From positions 310,001-374,000 of the forward strand of contig NZ_CP025118.1 in NCBI RefSeq assembly GCF_002831665.1: a DNA stretch of 64,000 bases. The letters are read 5' to 3'. The notes under the pieces are model-generated. The model saw only the letters and a program-made list of their open reading frames with translations, ran no database searches and had not been told where the DNA came from. Below, piece by piece: positions 17,850 through 27,049 of the stretch (positions are counted from its first letter, which is position 1; each line of letters begins with the position of its first letter). The position numbers and the translations under genes were made by a program. The stretch comes from Lacinutrix sp. Bg11-31 (GTDB lineage: Bacteria; Bacteroidota; Bacteroidia; Flavobacteriales; Flavobacteriaceae).

Positions 17850-18269
17850 TTACTTTACTATAATAGGAGTAAAGCGTTTGTATAAATATACATTGTTATT
17901 TTGATTAATAATTTTTAACTGACTTTTATTTGCCATTAAAACGGTTTCTTTCCAATTAGAAAACTCAGTAGAATAATACAAGTTTAAACTATCGTTTTCT
18001 ATTTTAAGCTGAAGTGTTTCAGAGTCCTTTGATGTTTCATATTTGCCATCAAAACGAGGATTCATTTTTTTTCTGAAACCTTTTAAACTGTCACCAATAG
18101 AAATGTAATCAATTGTTTGGTTTACTTTGTATTCTCTTTTTACACCATTAGATAATAAAACACTTTCAATTTCCCAATAACCCTCAATATGTTCTATTAA
18201 AGTTTCTGGTTTTTGAGAACAGCTAAAAACGATAATAGATACTAATAAGACAAAAATACTTTTTTTCAT
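17850..18269 (-). CDS. Lipocalin-like lipoprotein
   Basis: A 139-residue lipoprotein with the lipobox IVFSCS. The mature domain begins with IEGYWEIESVLLSNG and continues with short alternating beta strands, as in the lipocalin-like proteins widely found in Flavobacteriaceae. Its ligand is unknown. It lies between recF and the DUF721 gene in the same direction and is probably part of their transcript, although an envelope lipoprotein has no obvious tie to replication. Confidence 0.75.
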   Translation of the reverse strand: MKKSIFVLLVSIIVFSCSQKPETLIEHIEGYWEIESVLLSNGVKREYKVNQTIDYISIGDSLKGFRKKMNPRFDGKYETSKDSETLQLKIENDSLNLYYSTEFSNWKETVLMANKSQLKIINQNNNVYLYKRFTPIIVK

Positions 18270-18339
18270 AGTGTGAATTTTATATAATTAAAAGATTACC
18301 ACGTCGTTCCTGTGTCACTTCTTGCAATGACACTACAGA

Positions 18340-19419
18340 TTACAACTTAAATATCTCATAAGATTGATGCACCTGTTTTATAGCTTTTTCTGTTCGTTCA
18401 GCATGTGTGTCGCTAATAAATAATTGACCAAAGTTTTCATCGTCCACCAACTTTATTATTTGCGTAACGCGTTCTTCATCTAGCTTATCGAAAATATCAT
18501 CTAACAATAATATAGGATTAAAACCGCTTTGCTGCTTTATAAAATCGAATTGTGCTAACTTTAAAGCTATTAAGAACGATTTTTGCTGTCCTTGACTTCC
18601 AAACTTCTTAATAGGATGGTTGTCTATATTAAATACTAAATCGTCTTTATGTACACCAACACTGGTATACTGTATCATCTTATCTTTATTAATAACTTGC
18701 ATAAGTAATGTATTTAAATCTGTGTCAAACAAATCACTTTTGTATGCTAAATCTACAGATTCATTTCCATTACTAATGGCTTGATATCTAGATTTAAAAA
18801 TAGGAATAAACGTTTTTAAAAAGGCTTCTCTTTTATTAAAAACTTTAGTGCCAAAATCTGTTAATTGGCTATTGTATACTTCTAACGTATCAATATTAAA
18901 AGTATTATTAAGTGCGAAATATTTTAGTAAACTGTTACGTTGTGCGAGTGTTTTATTGTATTTAATTAAATCGTCTAAATAGGTTTTGTCGCTTTGCGAA
19001 ATTACGCTGTCTATAAACTTTCTTCGTGTATCGCTACCTTCTGTAATTAGGTCTCTATCTGCTGGTGAAATTATTACCAAAGGTAAGAAGCCAATATGCT
19101 CGCTAAACTTATTATAAGCCTTTCCGTTGCGTTTAATTACCTTTTTTTGTCCTCGTTTTAGGCTAACTACAATCTTTTCAGATTTATTTGCCTTATTATA
19201 ATCACCATTTACAACAAAAAATTCTTCGTCATGTTTAATGTTTTGTGAAGCCACAGGATTAAAATAACTCTTACCAAAAGACAGGTGGTAAATAGCATCA
19301 AGAATGTTCGTTTTTCCTACGCCATTGTTGCCTACAAAGCAATTTATGGTGTCGTTGAAAGTAAGAGATTTGCTCTCGAAATTTTTGTAATTTACTAAGG
19401 AAAGTGATTTTAAAATCAT
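18340..19419 (-). CDS. recF: DNA replication and repair protein RecF
   Basis: The 359-residue SMC-like ATPase has a Walker A ([11 protein letters not shown], residues about 28-38), a signature region ([19 protein letters not shown]) and a Walker B ([16 protein letters not shown]). RecF acts with RecO and RecR to load RecA at gaps. The gene begins a short operon with the lipoprotein and the DUF721 gene. It is divergent from the TPR gene, and the two promoters share about 125 bases. Confidence 0.95.
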   Translation of the reverse strand: MILKSLSLVNYKNFESKSLTFNDTINCFVGNNGVGKTNILDAIYHLSFGKSYFNPVASQNIKHDEEFFVVNGDYNKANKSEKIVVSLKRGQKKVIKRNGKAYNKFSEHIGFLPLVIISPADRDLITEGSDTRRKFIDSVISQSDKTYLDDLIKYNKTLAQRNSLLKYFALNNTFNIDTLEVYNSQLTDFGTKVFNKREAFLKTFIPIFKSRYQAISNGNESVDLAYKSDLFDTDLNTLLMQVINKDKMIQYTSVGVHKDDLVFNIDNHPIKKFGSQGQQKSFLIALKLAQFDFIKQQSGFNPILLLDDIFDKLDEERVTQIIKLVDDENFGQLFISDTHAERTEKAIKQVHQSYEIFKL

Positions 19420-19431
19420 AGACTATTTTCA

Positions 19432-19439
19432 CAAATGTA
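19432..19439 (-). promoter_or_regulatory. -7 element of recF
   Basis: On the minus strand TACATTTG matches TAnnTTTG, only 13 bases before the start codon, so the leader would be very short. Confidence 0.45.
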
Positions 19440-19515
19440 GTAGCTGTTATTTTTGCAATTATATGTGGTTTGCAAAATAACAAATAAATAAGCTTTTATA
19501 TATGAAGAAATATTT

Positions 19516-19523
19516 TATTTTTG
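19516..19523 (+). promoter_or_regulatory. -7 element of the TPR-ribH operon
   Basis: TATTTTTG fits the TAnnTTTG consensus and lies 23 bases before the start of the TPR gene. Confidence 0.5.
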
Positions 19524-19545
19524 CGACGCATAAATAAAACGATAC

Positions 19546-20325
19546 ATGGCAACTTATAAGAAAAGAGGTTACAAACCAAAAACAGAAAAAGAAAAGGAAG
19601 TTATAGATGAGAACTTGGGAGAGAACTCAACAACTGCAGAAGTATTTGATGCTTTAGACGAGACAGCTTCTAAGACAGAAGACTTTGTGGCTGCTAACCA
19701 GAAATACATTTTCATTATTATTGGAGTAGTTGCTGCTTTGGTTTTAAGTTACTTAGCTTATACTAAATTTGTTCAAGAACCTGCAAATGCAGATGGAATG
19801 AACGAAATGTACCATGCACAAAAGCAATTTAACGATGCTGTTAATGGTATTTCTAGCGATTCTCTTTACAACGTTGCACTAAAAGGTAGCGAAGGTAAAT
19901 ATGGTATGTTAGATATTATAAAAGAATACAGTGGAACACCTGCTTCTAACTTAGCAAACTATTACGCTGGAATGGCTTACTTAAACTTAAAGGATTATAA
20001 AAATGCAATTACGCATTTAGATAAATTTGAAAGTGAAGATCAAGCTGCTGGACCAATGGCAAAAGGATCTATTGGAGATGCTTTTATTCAATTAGAGCAG
20101 CCAGAGCAAGCTTTAAAGTATTACTTACAAGCTGCAAAAATGAGAACTAATGAATTAACTGCTCCTACATATTACTATAAAGCTGGAATTACTGCTTTAA
20201 ATTTAGGAAAAGCTTCTGAAGCTTTAGGTTATTTTAATACTATTAAAAGCACGTATCCTAATGCACCTGAAGCTTCTTCAGTAGAAGTGTTTATTGGGAA
20301 AGCGCAAGCAATGTCAAACAAATAA
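19546..20325 (+). CDS. Membrane-anchored TPR protein
   Basis: The 259-residue protein has a charged cytoplasmic N-terminus, one membrane helix at about residues 54-74 (IFIIIGVVAALVLSYLAY) and then TPR-like helical repeats. These include NLANYYAGMAYLNLKDYKNA and PTYYYKAGITALNLGKASEA. The layout recalls YfgM, a single-pass TPR protein of the Sec and BAM periphery, but the sequence does not settle that. It is the first gene of a plus-strand run and is followed by ribH after 25 bases. Confidence 0.85.
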   Translation: MATYKKRGYKPKTEKEKEVIDENLGENSTTAEVFDALDETASKTEDFVAANQKYIFIIIGVVAALVLSYLAYTKFVQEPANADGMNEMYHAQKQFNDAVNGISSDSLYNVALKGSEGKYGMLDIIKEYSGTPASNLANYYAGMAYLNLKDYKNAITHLDKFESEDQAAGPMAKGSIGDAFIQLEQPEQALKYYLQAAKMRTNELTAPTYYYKAGITALNLGKASEALGYFNTIKSTYPNAPEASSVEVFIGKAQAMSNK

Positions 20326-20350
20326 TTTATCGCTATAGCGAAAAATAAAC

Positions 20351-20833
20351 ATGGCAACAGTAAATAATAATTTATCGGAATACGATAAAGCATCAATCCC
20401 AAACGCGAAAGATTTTCGGTTTGGGATTGTTGTTTCAGAATGGAATGATAATATAACCGAAGGCTTATACAAAGGAGCCTACGAAACGCTAATCGAGCAT
20501 AACGTATTACCTGAGAACATTACACGTTGGAATGTTCCTGGAAGCTTTGAGCTAATCTACGGTTGTAAAAAAATGCAACAATATAATGTCGATACTGTTA
20601 TTGCTATAGGAAGCGTAATTCAAGGTGAAACTAAACATTTCGATTTTGTTTGCGAAGGCGTTTCTCAGGGTATAAAAGACTTAAATGTACTTCATGATAC
20701 ACCAGTGGTTTTTTGTGTATTAACAGATAATAACGAACAACAAGGTATCGAGCGTTCTGGTGGTATTCATGGAAACAAAGGTACAGAAGCTGCTGTAGCT
20801 GCTATTAAAATGGCAGTTCTTAGTAAGAAGTAA
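20351..20833 (+). CDS. ribH: 6,7-dimethyl-8-ribityllumazine synthase
   Basis: The 160-residue enzyme condenses 5-amino-6-ribitylaminouracil with dihydroxybutanone phosphate in riboflavin synthesis. Family motifs are FGIVVSEWNDNITEGLYKGA, NVPGSFELIYGCK and IAIGSVIQGETKHFDFVCEG with the catalytic His. The C-terminal GNKGTEAAVAAIKMA helix is complete. It follows a TPR gene closely; no other rib gene is in the window. Confidence 0.96.
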   Translation: MATVNNNLSEYDKASIPNAKDFRFGIVVSEWNDNITEGLYKGAYETLIEHNVLPENITRWNVPGSFELIYGCKKMQQYNVDTVIAIGSVIQGETKHFDFVCEGVSQGIKDLNVLHDTPVVFCVLTDNNEQQGIERSGGIHGNKGTEAAVAAIKMAVLSKK

Positions 20834-20835
20834 GT

Positions 20836-20858
20836 CTAAGTAGTTGGTACTTAGTTTT
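20836..20858 (+). terminator. Weak hairpin after ribH
   Basis: CTAAGTA and TACTTAG can pair over seven bases around GTTGG, with only four T residues behind. It could attenuate transcription into the downstream genes. Confidence 0.4.
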
Positions 20859-21043
20859 CAGTCACGGTTTTAGTTGTTAATTTCAGGATTTTATTTTTAT
20901 AAAATGTAAGCACATAGGAGTAGACTTTGCTTCTTCTCGTATTTACGAGAAATATATCTGTTAACAATTTTAGCATTTCATTATATAATTTCTTCTGTAT
21001 TTTCAGTACTTTTGAGTGTATTTCAATAGTATAAAATAACACT

Positions 21044-21268
21044 GTGTTTAATAAAAGAAAAAACAAAACGTTTAATTATAATTCTAGATTCTCTAAAGAT
21101 GAAATCAAGAATGTAAAAACGGAATCTGACACTAAAAGTGAGATAACCTCAGAATGGAAACGCACTAGAAAAACTGGTGCAGGAAAACGTAAAGTAGGTT
21201 TACCGTTATTAATCTTATTATTAGGCATTATTATTGCAGTCATGTACTATCTAGAATATAAACTATAA
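21044..21268 (+). CDS. Small single-pass membrane protein (often annotated riboflavin synthase beta)
   Basis: The 74-residue protein begins at a GTG; an in-frame TAA just upstream leaves no other start. A very basic N-terminus (NKRKNKTFNYNSRFSKDE) is followed by one membrane helix at about 53-69. In related genomes the small gene after ribH often carries the name riboflavin synthase subunit beta, but nothing in the sequence supports an enzyme. It is similar to the next gene, sharing the pattern basic-FNY/YNY-RF plus a C-terminal helix. Confidence 0.65.
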   Translation: MFNKRKNKTFNYNSRFSKDEIKNVKTESDTKSEITSEWKRTRKTGAGKRKVGLPLLILLLGIIIAVMYYLEYKL

Positions 21269-21273
21269 TTGTT

Positions 21274-21546
21274 ATGGGATTTAAACTAAAACAAAATAAG
21301 CGTTATAATTATAAGCCACGTTTTTATAAAGGAGAAGGGAGTCCGTTTGCTATGAAAGGTAAATTTGATGCCGAACGTTCTACTTTAGAGGCTTCAGGTA
21401 ATGTTAAAAATAGATTGGTAAAAGCTGTAGATGAATTTCAAAATTCACCAGACAAAGCAGTTAATAGACGTGTATTAATTATTATTTCGGTTTTAGTGCT
21501 TATTTTTCTTTTTATAATCGATTTCGATCTCACTATATTTTTCTAA
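21274..21546 (+). CDS. Small single-pass membrane protein, paralogue of the preceding gene
   Basis: This 90-residue protein starts five bases after the previous stop. Its N-terminus KLKQNKRYNYKPRFYKGEG mirrors that of its neighbour, and a hydrophobic helix (VLIIISVLVLIFLFIIDF) ends the protein. The N-terminus should face the cytoplasm. The mutL start codon lies seven bases after its stop, so it is co-transcribed with mutL. The function is unknown. Confidence 0.7.
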   Translation: MGFKLKQNKRYNYKPRFYKGEGSPFAMKGKFDAERSTLEASGNVKNRLVKAVDEFQNSPDKAVNRRVLIIISVLVLIFLFIIDFDLTIFF

Positions 21547-21553
21547 GCTGTAA

Positions 21554-23410
21554 ATGGCAGATATTATTCAATTATTACCAGATCATGTTGCAAACCAAAT
21601 TGCTGCAGGAGAAGTTGTACAACGACCAGCTTCTGTAGTCAAAGAATTACTGGAAAACGCAATTGATGCTGGAGCAACCACAATAAAACTTATTATAAAA
21701 GACGCAGGAAAAACACTTGTACAAGTTATCGATAATGGTAAAGGTATGAGCGTTACAGATGCGAGACTAAGTTTCGAGCGTCATGCGACTTCTAAAATTA
21801 GAACAGCAGACGATCTTTTTAAACTTAATACCAAAGGTTTTCGAGGAGAAGCATTAGCAAGTATTGCAGCGATTGCACATGTAGAATTAAAAACAAAGCA
21901 AGAAAACGAAGATGTTGGTACTTGCATAGAAATTGAAGGGAGTACTGTAAACAGCCAAGAGGTTGTGGTGACACCAAAAGGAACGTCGATTTCAGTAAAG
22001 AATTTGTTTTATAATATTCCTGCAAGACGTAATTTTTTAAAGTCGAATACTGTAGAAACACGTCATATTATAGACGAATTTCATCGTGTAGCATTAGCGC
22101 ATCCTAATATTGGATTTGTTATGTATCATAATGGAAGTGAGTCGTTCAATCTTCCAGAAAGTAATTACAGACAACGTATTGTAAATATTTTTGGAACAAA
22201 AACAAACGAAAAACTAGTTCCAGTAGATGAAGATACCGAAGTGTTAAAAATCTCAGGTTTTGTTGGTAAACCAGAATTTGCTAAGAAATCGAGAGGCGAG
22301 CAATTCTTTTTTGTAAACGATAGATTTATAAAAAGTGCTTATTTAAATCATGCTATTGGCTCAGCGTTTGAAGGGCTTTTAAAGGATGGAGCACACGCTA
22401 GTTACTTTTTAAATTTAACGGTAAATCCACAAACTATAGATATAAATATTCATCCTACTAAAACTGAAATTAAGTTTGACGATGAGCATACTTTGTATGC
22501 CATTTTACGTTCGGCAGTAAAACACAGTTTAGGACAGTTTAATATTGCACCAGTTTTAGATTTTGATCGCGATGCAAATTTAGACACACCATACAGCTAT
22601 CAACAAAAAGGAGAGCCTTCTGTAGAAATCGATAGAAGTTTTAATCCGTTTAGAGAGGAAAAACAATCTAGTAATAGTGGACCTGTAATTAGTAGTTCTT
22701 ATAAAAAACCTTCAAGTTCAAATTGGGAAGGTTTGTATGTAGGTCTAGAATCTAAAGGCACGCAAACACAGCAAGATTTTAGCGAAGTACATTTTGAGAG
22801 TGCAGCTAAAAACGAATCGATTTTTGATAACGATAATCAAGTAGAAAAGAAGCAAAGCACGTATCAGTTTCATAATAAGTACATTGTAAGTACTATAAAA
22901 TCTGGTATGTTGTTAATAGATCAACATCGTGCACACCAACGTGTGTTGTATGAAGATTTCTTGAAGAATATGACAATTAAAGAAGCAATGAGTCAACAAC
23001 TATTGTTTCCATTGCAACTTCATTTTTCACCGCAAGAGATTGAGATTATTAATCAGTTAAAAACCGATTTAGAACACACAGGTTTCATTTTTCAGACCAT
23101 AAAAGGAGAACTTGTTGAAATCTCTGGAGTGCCTGTAAGTGTTCCAGAAAGTGAGGTGTCTATTATTTTAGAGCAACTTATTAATGATGTCGAAAACGAA
23201 GTGCCAGATAGTAACTTTAGTCCAACAGATTTGCTTGCCAAGTCTTTAGCTAAGAGTTTAGCAATAAAAACAGGACAAAGCTTAACAATTATGGAACAAG
23301 AGCATTTAGTGAATTCACTTTTTGCATGTAAGGAACCTAATGTTTCGCCAACTAATAGAACTACATTTATAACAATGACTGTAGACGAGTTGGATAAAAA
23401 GTTTGTGTAA
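21554..23410 (+). CDS. mutL: DNA mismatch repair protein MutL
   Basis: The 618-residue protein has a GHKL ATPase N-terminal half (ENAIDAGATTI, DNGKGM, TKGFRGEAL), a flexible Ser-rich linker at about 340-430 and a C-terminal dimerisation domain. The metal-binding endonuclease motif of MutH-less MutL proteins, DQHA(X)2E(X)4E, is here DQHRAHQRVLYE at residues 456-467: the Ala is Arg and the first Glu is Gln. The CPHGRP motif near the end is not recognisable either. The protein probably matches mismatch signals to another nuclease. Its stop overlaps the start of the next gene by one base (TAATG). Confidence 0.95.
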   Translation: MADIIQLLPDHVANQIAAGEVVQRPASVVKELLENAIDAGATTIKLIIKDAGKTLVQVIDNGKGMSVTDARLSFERHATSKIRTADDLFKLNTKGFRGEALASIAAIAHVELKTKQENEDVGTCIEIEGSTVNSQEVVVTPKGTSISVKNLFYNIPARRNFLKSNTVETRHIIDEFHRVALAHPNIGFVMYHNGSESFNLPESNYRQRIVNIFGTKTNEKLVPVDEDTEVLKISGFVGKPEFAKKSRGEQFFFVNDRFIKSAYLNHAIGSAFEGLLKDGAHASYFLNLTVNPQTIDINIHPTKTEIKFDDEHTLYAILRSAVKHSLGQFNIAPVLDFDRDANLDTPYSYQQKGEPSVEIDRSFNPFREEKQSSNSGPVISSSYKKPSSSNWEGLYVGLESKGTQTQQDFSEVHFESAAKNESIFDNDNQVEKKQSTYQFHNKYIVSTIKSGMLLIDQHRAHQRVLYEDFLKNMTIKEAMSQQLLFPLQLHFSPQEIEIINQLKTDLEHTGFIFQTIKGELVEISGVPVSVPESEVSIILEQLINDVENEVPDSNFSPTDLLAKSLAKSLAIKTGQSLTIMEQEHLVNSLFACKEPNVSPTNRTTFITMTVDELDKKFV

Positions 23411-24165
23411 TGATTAAGTTAACAGAAGTAATAAAGCATATTGTAATTATTAATGTTATATTTTTTGTAGCATCAATTACGCTTGGAGATACAACCTTGT
23501 TTAACAAATGGATGGTTATGTATTATCCATTAAATAACGATTTCCATATTTGGCAGGTAGTAACACACCTTTTTATGCATTTAGACTTCATGCACTTATT
23601 GTCTAACATGCTAATGCTTATTTTTATTGGGACGTTGTTAGAAAGGGCGATAGGAAAGAATAAGTTTATAATTTTGTATTTTTCTGCAGGTTTAGGAGCA
23701 GTAATTTTAAGTGTTTTAGTAGATTATATACAAATAGAATTGGCAATAAATACATTAACTAATTCAGGTTTTAACAAAACAGATATAATGTCTACGCTAA
23801 GTCAAGGAAAGTATTATCCTGCTTGGGAGTCATTATTAACAGAGAACTCTTTTAAAAACTTAGTTACTAATTTTAACAAAATTAGTTTAGGCGCTTCTGG
23901 TGCAGTTATGGGTGTTGCTGTTGCAACGGCTTATTTGTTTCCAAATGTAGAGTTTATGCTAATGTTTCCTCCAATTCCTATTAAGCTTAAATATTTAGTT
24001 ATGGCTTATGTAGCGGGAGATGTTGTTTCTGCAGTTTTAACAGGAACGCCATTAGTAGGTTCTACAAATGTTGGGCACATGGCACACATAGGTGGCGCAA
24101 TTACAGGATTTATTATGATGTGGTATTGGAAGAAACAACTAATCAAAAAAAATAGAGCTAATTAA
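23410..24165 (+). CDS. Rhomboid-family intramembrane serine protease
   Basis: This 251-residue polytopic protein carries the rhomboid catalytic dyad: Ser in GASGAVMG and His in GHMAHIGGA. HLFMHLDFMHLLSNM is the typical early loop and helix with the oxyanion Asn. Rhomboids cleave membrane proteins within the bilayer. Its ATG uses the last base of the mutL stop codon and its own stop overlaps the next rhomboid gene, so translation of the three genes is probably coupled. Confidence 0.93.
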   Translation: MIKLTEVIKHIVIINVIFFVASITLGDTTLFNKWMVMYYPLNNDFHIWQVVTHLFMHLDFMHLLSNMLMLIFIGTLLERAIGKNKFIILYFSAGLGAVILSVLVDYIQIELAINTLTNSGFNKTDIMSTLSQGKYYPAWESLLTENSFKNLVTNFNKISLGASGAVMGVAVATAYLFPNVEFMLMFPPIPIKLKYLVMAYVAGDVVSAVLTGTPLVGSTNVGHMAHIGGAITGFIMMWYWKKQLIKKNRAN

Positions 24166-25049
24166 TGAGTTTGCTTTCAGATTTAAAATACAAGTATAAT
24201 TTAGCGTCTGTTCACGAAAAAATAATTTTCGTAAACATTGGTGTTTTTGCTGTTGTAGCACTTTTAAATACAGTCTATTTTTTAGCAACAAAATCACATT
24301 TATTATTATTTCAAGATTACTTAGCGCTACCCGAAGATTTAAATCAACTTATATTTAAACCTTGGACGTTTCTTACTTATGCTTTTATGCATACTAGTTT
24401 TTGGCATCTTTTAGGAAACATGATTGCTTTGTATTATTTCGGACGTATATTCTTAACCTTCTTTTCTGTAAAACAACTTATTAACTACTACTTTGTTGGT
24501 GGTTTAGTAGGTGGTTTAGTATTTGTTGTCTCGTATAATCTCTTACCTGCTTTGGTAGATGAATCTGCGATATTACTAGGTGCTTCTGCTTCTGTTTTTT
24601 CAGTTTTGGTTGGTGCAACCACTAAATCTCCAAACTATGTATTAAACTTGTTCGGTGTGTTTCAGCTTAAGCTTTGGGTGCTAACAGTATTGTATCTTAT
24701 TTCATTTATAGCTTTAATACCTTATGCAAATGCAGGAGGAGAATTATCTCATTTAGGAGGAGCTGTTTTTGGATATATTTATACTAAACAATTAGTAAAA
24801 GGAAATGACATTGGAAAAGGTTTTGAACGATTATTAGTTACTATCACTAGTTGGTTTAAACCTAGGAAAAAAGGAAACCTTAAAACAGTTTATAAAGATA
24901 AATCTAAAGTTGGTGGTTATACTAAAGGCGAGTTTAGCGAGTTTAATAACCAAAAGAAAATAGATGTTATTTTAGATAAAATAAGTAAAAGCGGTTACGA
25001 AAGTCTTTCTGCTGCAGAAAAAGAATATCTATTTAAAGCCGGAAAGTAA
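24165..25049 (+). CDS. Second rhomboid protease with cytoplasmic tail
   Basis: The 294-residue protein has six predicted helices with FMHTSFWHLLGNMIALYYFG, the Ser in GASASVFS and the His in LSHLGGAVFGY. After residue 220 a soluble tail follows, ending with KIDVILDKISKSGYESLSAA, a helical motif frequent at the end of Bacteroidota rhomboids (DUF6576 type). It overlaps the preceding rhomboid gene by one base. The two are diverged paralogues rather than a recent duplication, and the second has GASA instead of GASG. Confidence 0.92.
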   Translation: MSLLSDLKYKYNLASVHEKIIFVNIGVFAVVALLNTVYFLATKSHLLLFQDYLALPEDLNQLIFKPWTFLTYAFMHTSFWHLLGNMIALYYFGRIFLTFFSVKQLINYYFVGGLVGGLVFVVSYNLLPALVDESAILLGASASVFSVLVGATTKSPNYVLNLFGVFQLKLWVLTVLYLISFIALIPYANAGGELSHLGGAVFGYIYTKQLVKGNDIGKGFERLLVTITSWFKPRKKGNLKTVYKDKSKVGGYTKGEFSEFNNQKKIDVILDKISKSGYESLSAAEKEYLFKAGK

Positions 25050-25050
25050 A

Positions 25051-26076
25051 ATGCGGAAATTAAAATTTTTCGAGAAAATAATGTTCTTCTTCAACTCTGT
25101 TGTGGCATTTATTTTACTGTTGTCTTATATCTTACCATTACTACCACCAAAAACGTTTGCAGCCCTGTCTGTGTTAGGTTTAGGTGTGCCAATTTTAATA
25201 CTTTTAAATGTCTTATTCTTTGTTTATTGGCTAGTTAAAATAAAAAAACAACTTTTATTATCGTTACTCATTTTAGCTATTGGGTATTCTATTTTTGGTT
25301 CTTTGTATAAGTTTTCTGAATCTAAAACAATAGAGGATATAAACAATATTTCTATTATGAATTACAACGTGAGATTATTTAATCTCTATAAATGGATTCC
25401 TAATGAAGATGCCGAGGAAAAACTAGTTGGTTTTATAAAAAAAGAAAGACCAGATATTCTCTCTTTACAAGAATACCATCCACGAGAAAGCACTAAATTA
25501 GGTTTTTACAAGTATAAATATGAAAAGCTACTTGGTAAAAAGAAAAATTACGGACAAGCCATTTTCTCAAATTATCCAATAATAAATTCTGGTTCGGTAG
25601 AATTTCCTAATACTTTTAACAATGCTATTTATATTGATATCGTAAAAGATAAGGACACTATTAGAATTTATAATTTACACTTACAGTCACTACGTATCGA
25701 TCCAAAAGTTGAAAATTTAACGACCAAAGAATCCGAGAAACTATTTAATGGAGTAGGAGAGTCTTTTAAAATGCAACAGTTTCAATCCGAATTATTTTTA
25801 AAGCACAAAAACAAGTGTAGTTATAAAACAATTATCTGTGGAGACTTTAATAACACAGCTTTTTCTTATGTTTATAAACAGGTTAGAGCAGATTTTAAAG
25901 ACACGTTTAAAGAAGCTGGAAATGGTTTTGGTAGAACGTATAACTTTAAGTTCTTTCCAATGCGTATCGATTTTATATTTGCAGATCCTGCATTTAAAGT
26001 AAATAGTTTTAAAACTTACGATGTCCAGTATTCAGATCATTATCCTATAATGACGAAGGTTAGTCTTGTTCAGTGA
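25051..26076 (+). CDS. Membrane-anchored endonuclease/exonuclease/phosphatase-family protein
   Basis: Two or three hydrophobic helices in the first 90 residues are followed by an EEP domain. The domain motifs are visible: IMNYNVRLFN, ILSLQEYH with the metal Glu, ICGDFNNTAFS and RIDFIFAD, then SDHYPIM with the catalytic Asp-His. The 341-residue length is normal for this family, whose members cut phosphodiesters in nucleic acid or lipid headgroups. It follows the second rhomboid gene by one base. Confidence 0.9.
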   Translation: MRKLKFFEKIMFFFNSVVAFILLLSYILPLLPPKTFAALSVLGLGVPILILLNVLFFVYWLVKIKKQLLLSLLILAIGYSIFGSLYKFSESKTIEDINNISIMNYNVRLFNLYKWIPNEDAEEKLVGFIKKERPDILSLQEYHPRESTKLGFYKYKYEKLLGKKKNYGQAIFSNYPIINSGSVEFPNTFNNAIYIDIVKDKDTIRIYNLHLQSLRIDPKVENLTTKESEKLFNGVGESFKMQQFQSELFLKHKNKCSYKTIICGDFNNTAFSYVYKQVRADFKDTFKEAGNGFGRTYNFKFFPMRIDFIFADPAFKVNSFKTYDVQYSDHYPIMTKVSLVQ

Positions 26077-26120
26077 TCAATAAACAATTATCAATTTTTA
26101 TTGTTAAATGCTAAGTGTTA

Positions 26121-26432
26121 TCAGCTCATCATCCAACAATCTACAGCATCTGCTAAAATATGAATACATAAACCTAAGCCTATCCATCTTGTTTTTTTCG
26201 GAAACACTAAAAGCAAGTAGAAAGGAATTAAGTAATAACTATGTAGCGGATGAAAATTTATACTACACCTATTGGCTTCAAATATAGGATTTGCTAACAA
26301 GTGATCTAAGTCAATTAATATACCCAAAATCATTATTAAGTAAGCCTTTTTCCACTGTGATTTAAAAAAGTATAAAGCTATTGCTAAAGGCAGTAAAAAA
26401 TGAATACCATAATGTAAGAATGGTTGCATCAT
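26121..26432 (-). CDS. Small multi-pass membrane protein (DUF6122-like)
   Basis: The 103-residue protein has three or four hydrophobic segments and polar islands IDLDHLL and NRCSINFHPLHSYY that place His and Asp residues near the membrane face. This resembles DUF6122 and more distantly the YdjM family of membrane-bound metal-dependent hydrolases. It is the last gene of the minus-strand parA-lepB run and overlaps the start of the WbqC gene by one base. Confidence 0.75.
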   Translation of the reverse strand: MMQPFLHYGIHFLLPLAIALYFFKSQWKKAYLIMILGILIDLDHLLANPIFEANRCSINFHPLHSYYLIPFYLLLVFPKKTRWIGLGLCIHILADAVDCWMMS

Positions 26433-27049
26433 TATAGAATGTTTTGAGATTCTAAATAACTAATAGCATTAGGTCCTTCGTTAAAAAGTAAATCTAATAT
26501 GCTTAAATTATTAATATAGCCATGTTTAGAATAAAACACTTGAGTGTAAGGTTCTAAGGTAATTATATTTTCTTTTTTAGCATTTACTAAGCCTCTGTAA
26601 TCTTTTAAATCTTTGGGTTCTTTTTCAAAAAGTTTAGTTTTAGAACTATTTATTTCAAGCTGAAGGCATTCGCAAATGACTTCAAAGCATTTTAGATTAA
26701 AATCTAAAATAGTATCGAACGTTTGTGCGAAAAGTGGTTTTAATTCATCTATATAATACTCGTAAAAAGGAGAGGTTCTATAGGCCGATTCTAAAGATTT
26801 AAAATGATTGTCTTGCCATTTGTAATCGTTGGCAATCTTAACTTCGCTATACTTTTGTCTATTTTTCTGGCTAAAAACAACAGGAACACTTAATTGTAAT
26901 TTTCCATTTGCAGCATAAACATAACAACGGTTTCTATAGGTTTGCTTTTGGTAATTATCGTAAACTTCCAAAACAACAGCATCTGCTTTTATAATAGCAA
27001 CAAAAGTTGCAATGCTTGGGAAATATGTAGGATGGAGTAATATTGTCAT
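26432..27049 (-). CDS. WbqC-family protein
   Basis: The 205-residue protein matches the WbqC family: LLHPTYFPSIATFVAI at the N-terminus and the central KWQDNHFKSLESAYRTSPFYEYY. The family is often found in O-antigen or glycan clusters but has no settled reaction. It overlaps by one base both with the upstream TPR gene and with the downstream small membrane protein. Confidence 0.9.
   Translation of the reverse strand: MTILLHPTYFPSIATFVAIIKADAVVLEVYDNYQKQTYRNRCYVYAANGKLQLSVPVVFSQKNRQKYSEVKIANDYKWQDNHFKSLESAYRTSPFYEYYIDELKPLFAQTFDTILDFNLKCFEVICECLQLEINSSKTKLFEKEPKDLKDYRGLVNAKKENIITLEPYTQVFYSKHGYINNLSILDLLFNEGPNAISYLESQNIL

Noticed and set aside
20851..21066. A 71-codon minus-strand frame between ribH and the small membrane proteins
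   Set aside because: It overlaps the start of the plus-strand gene and has low-complexity composition.
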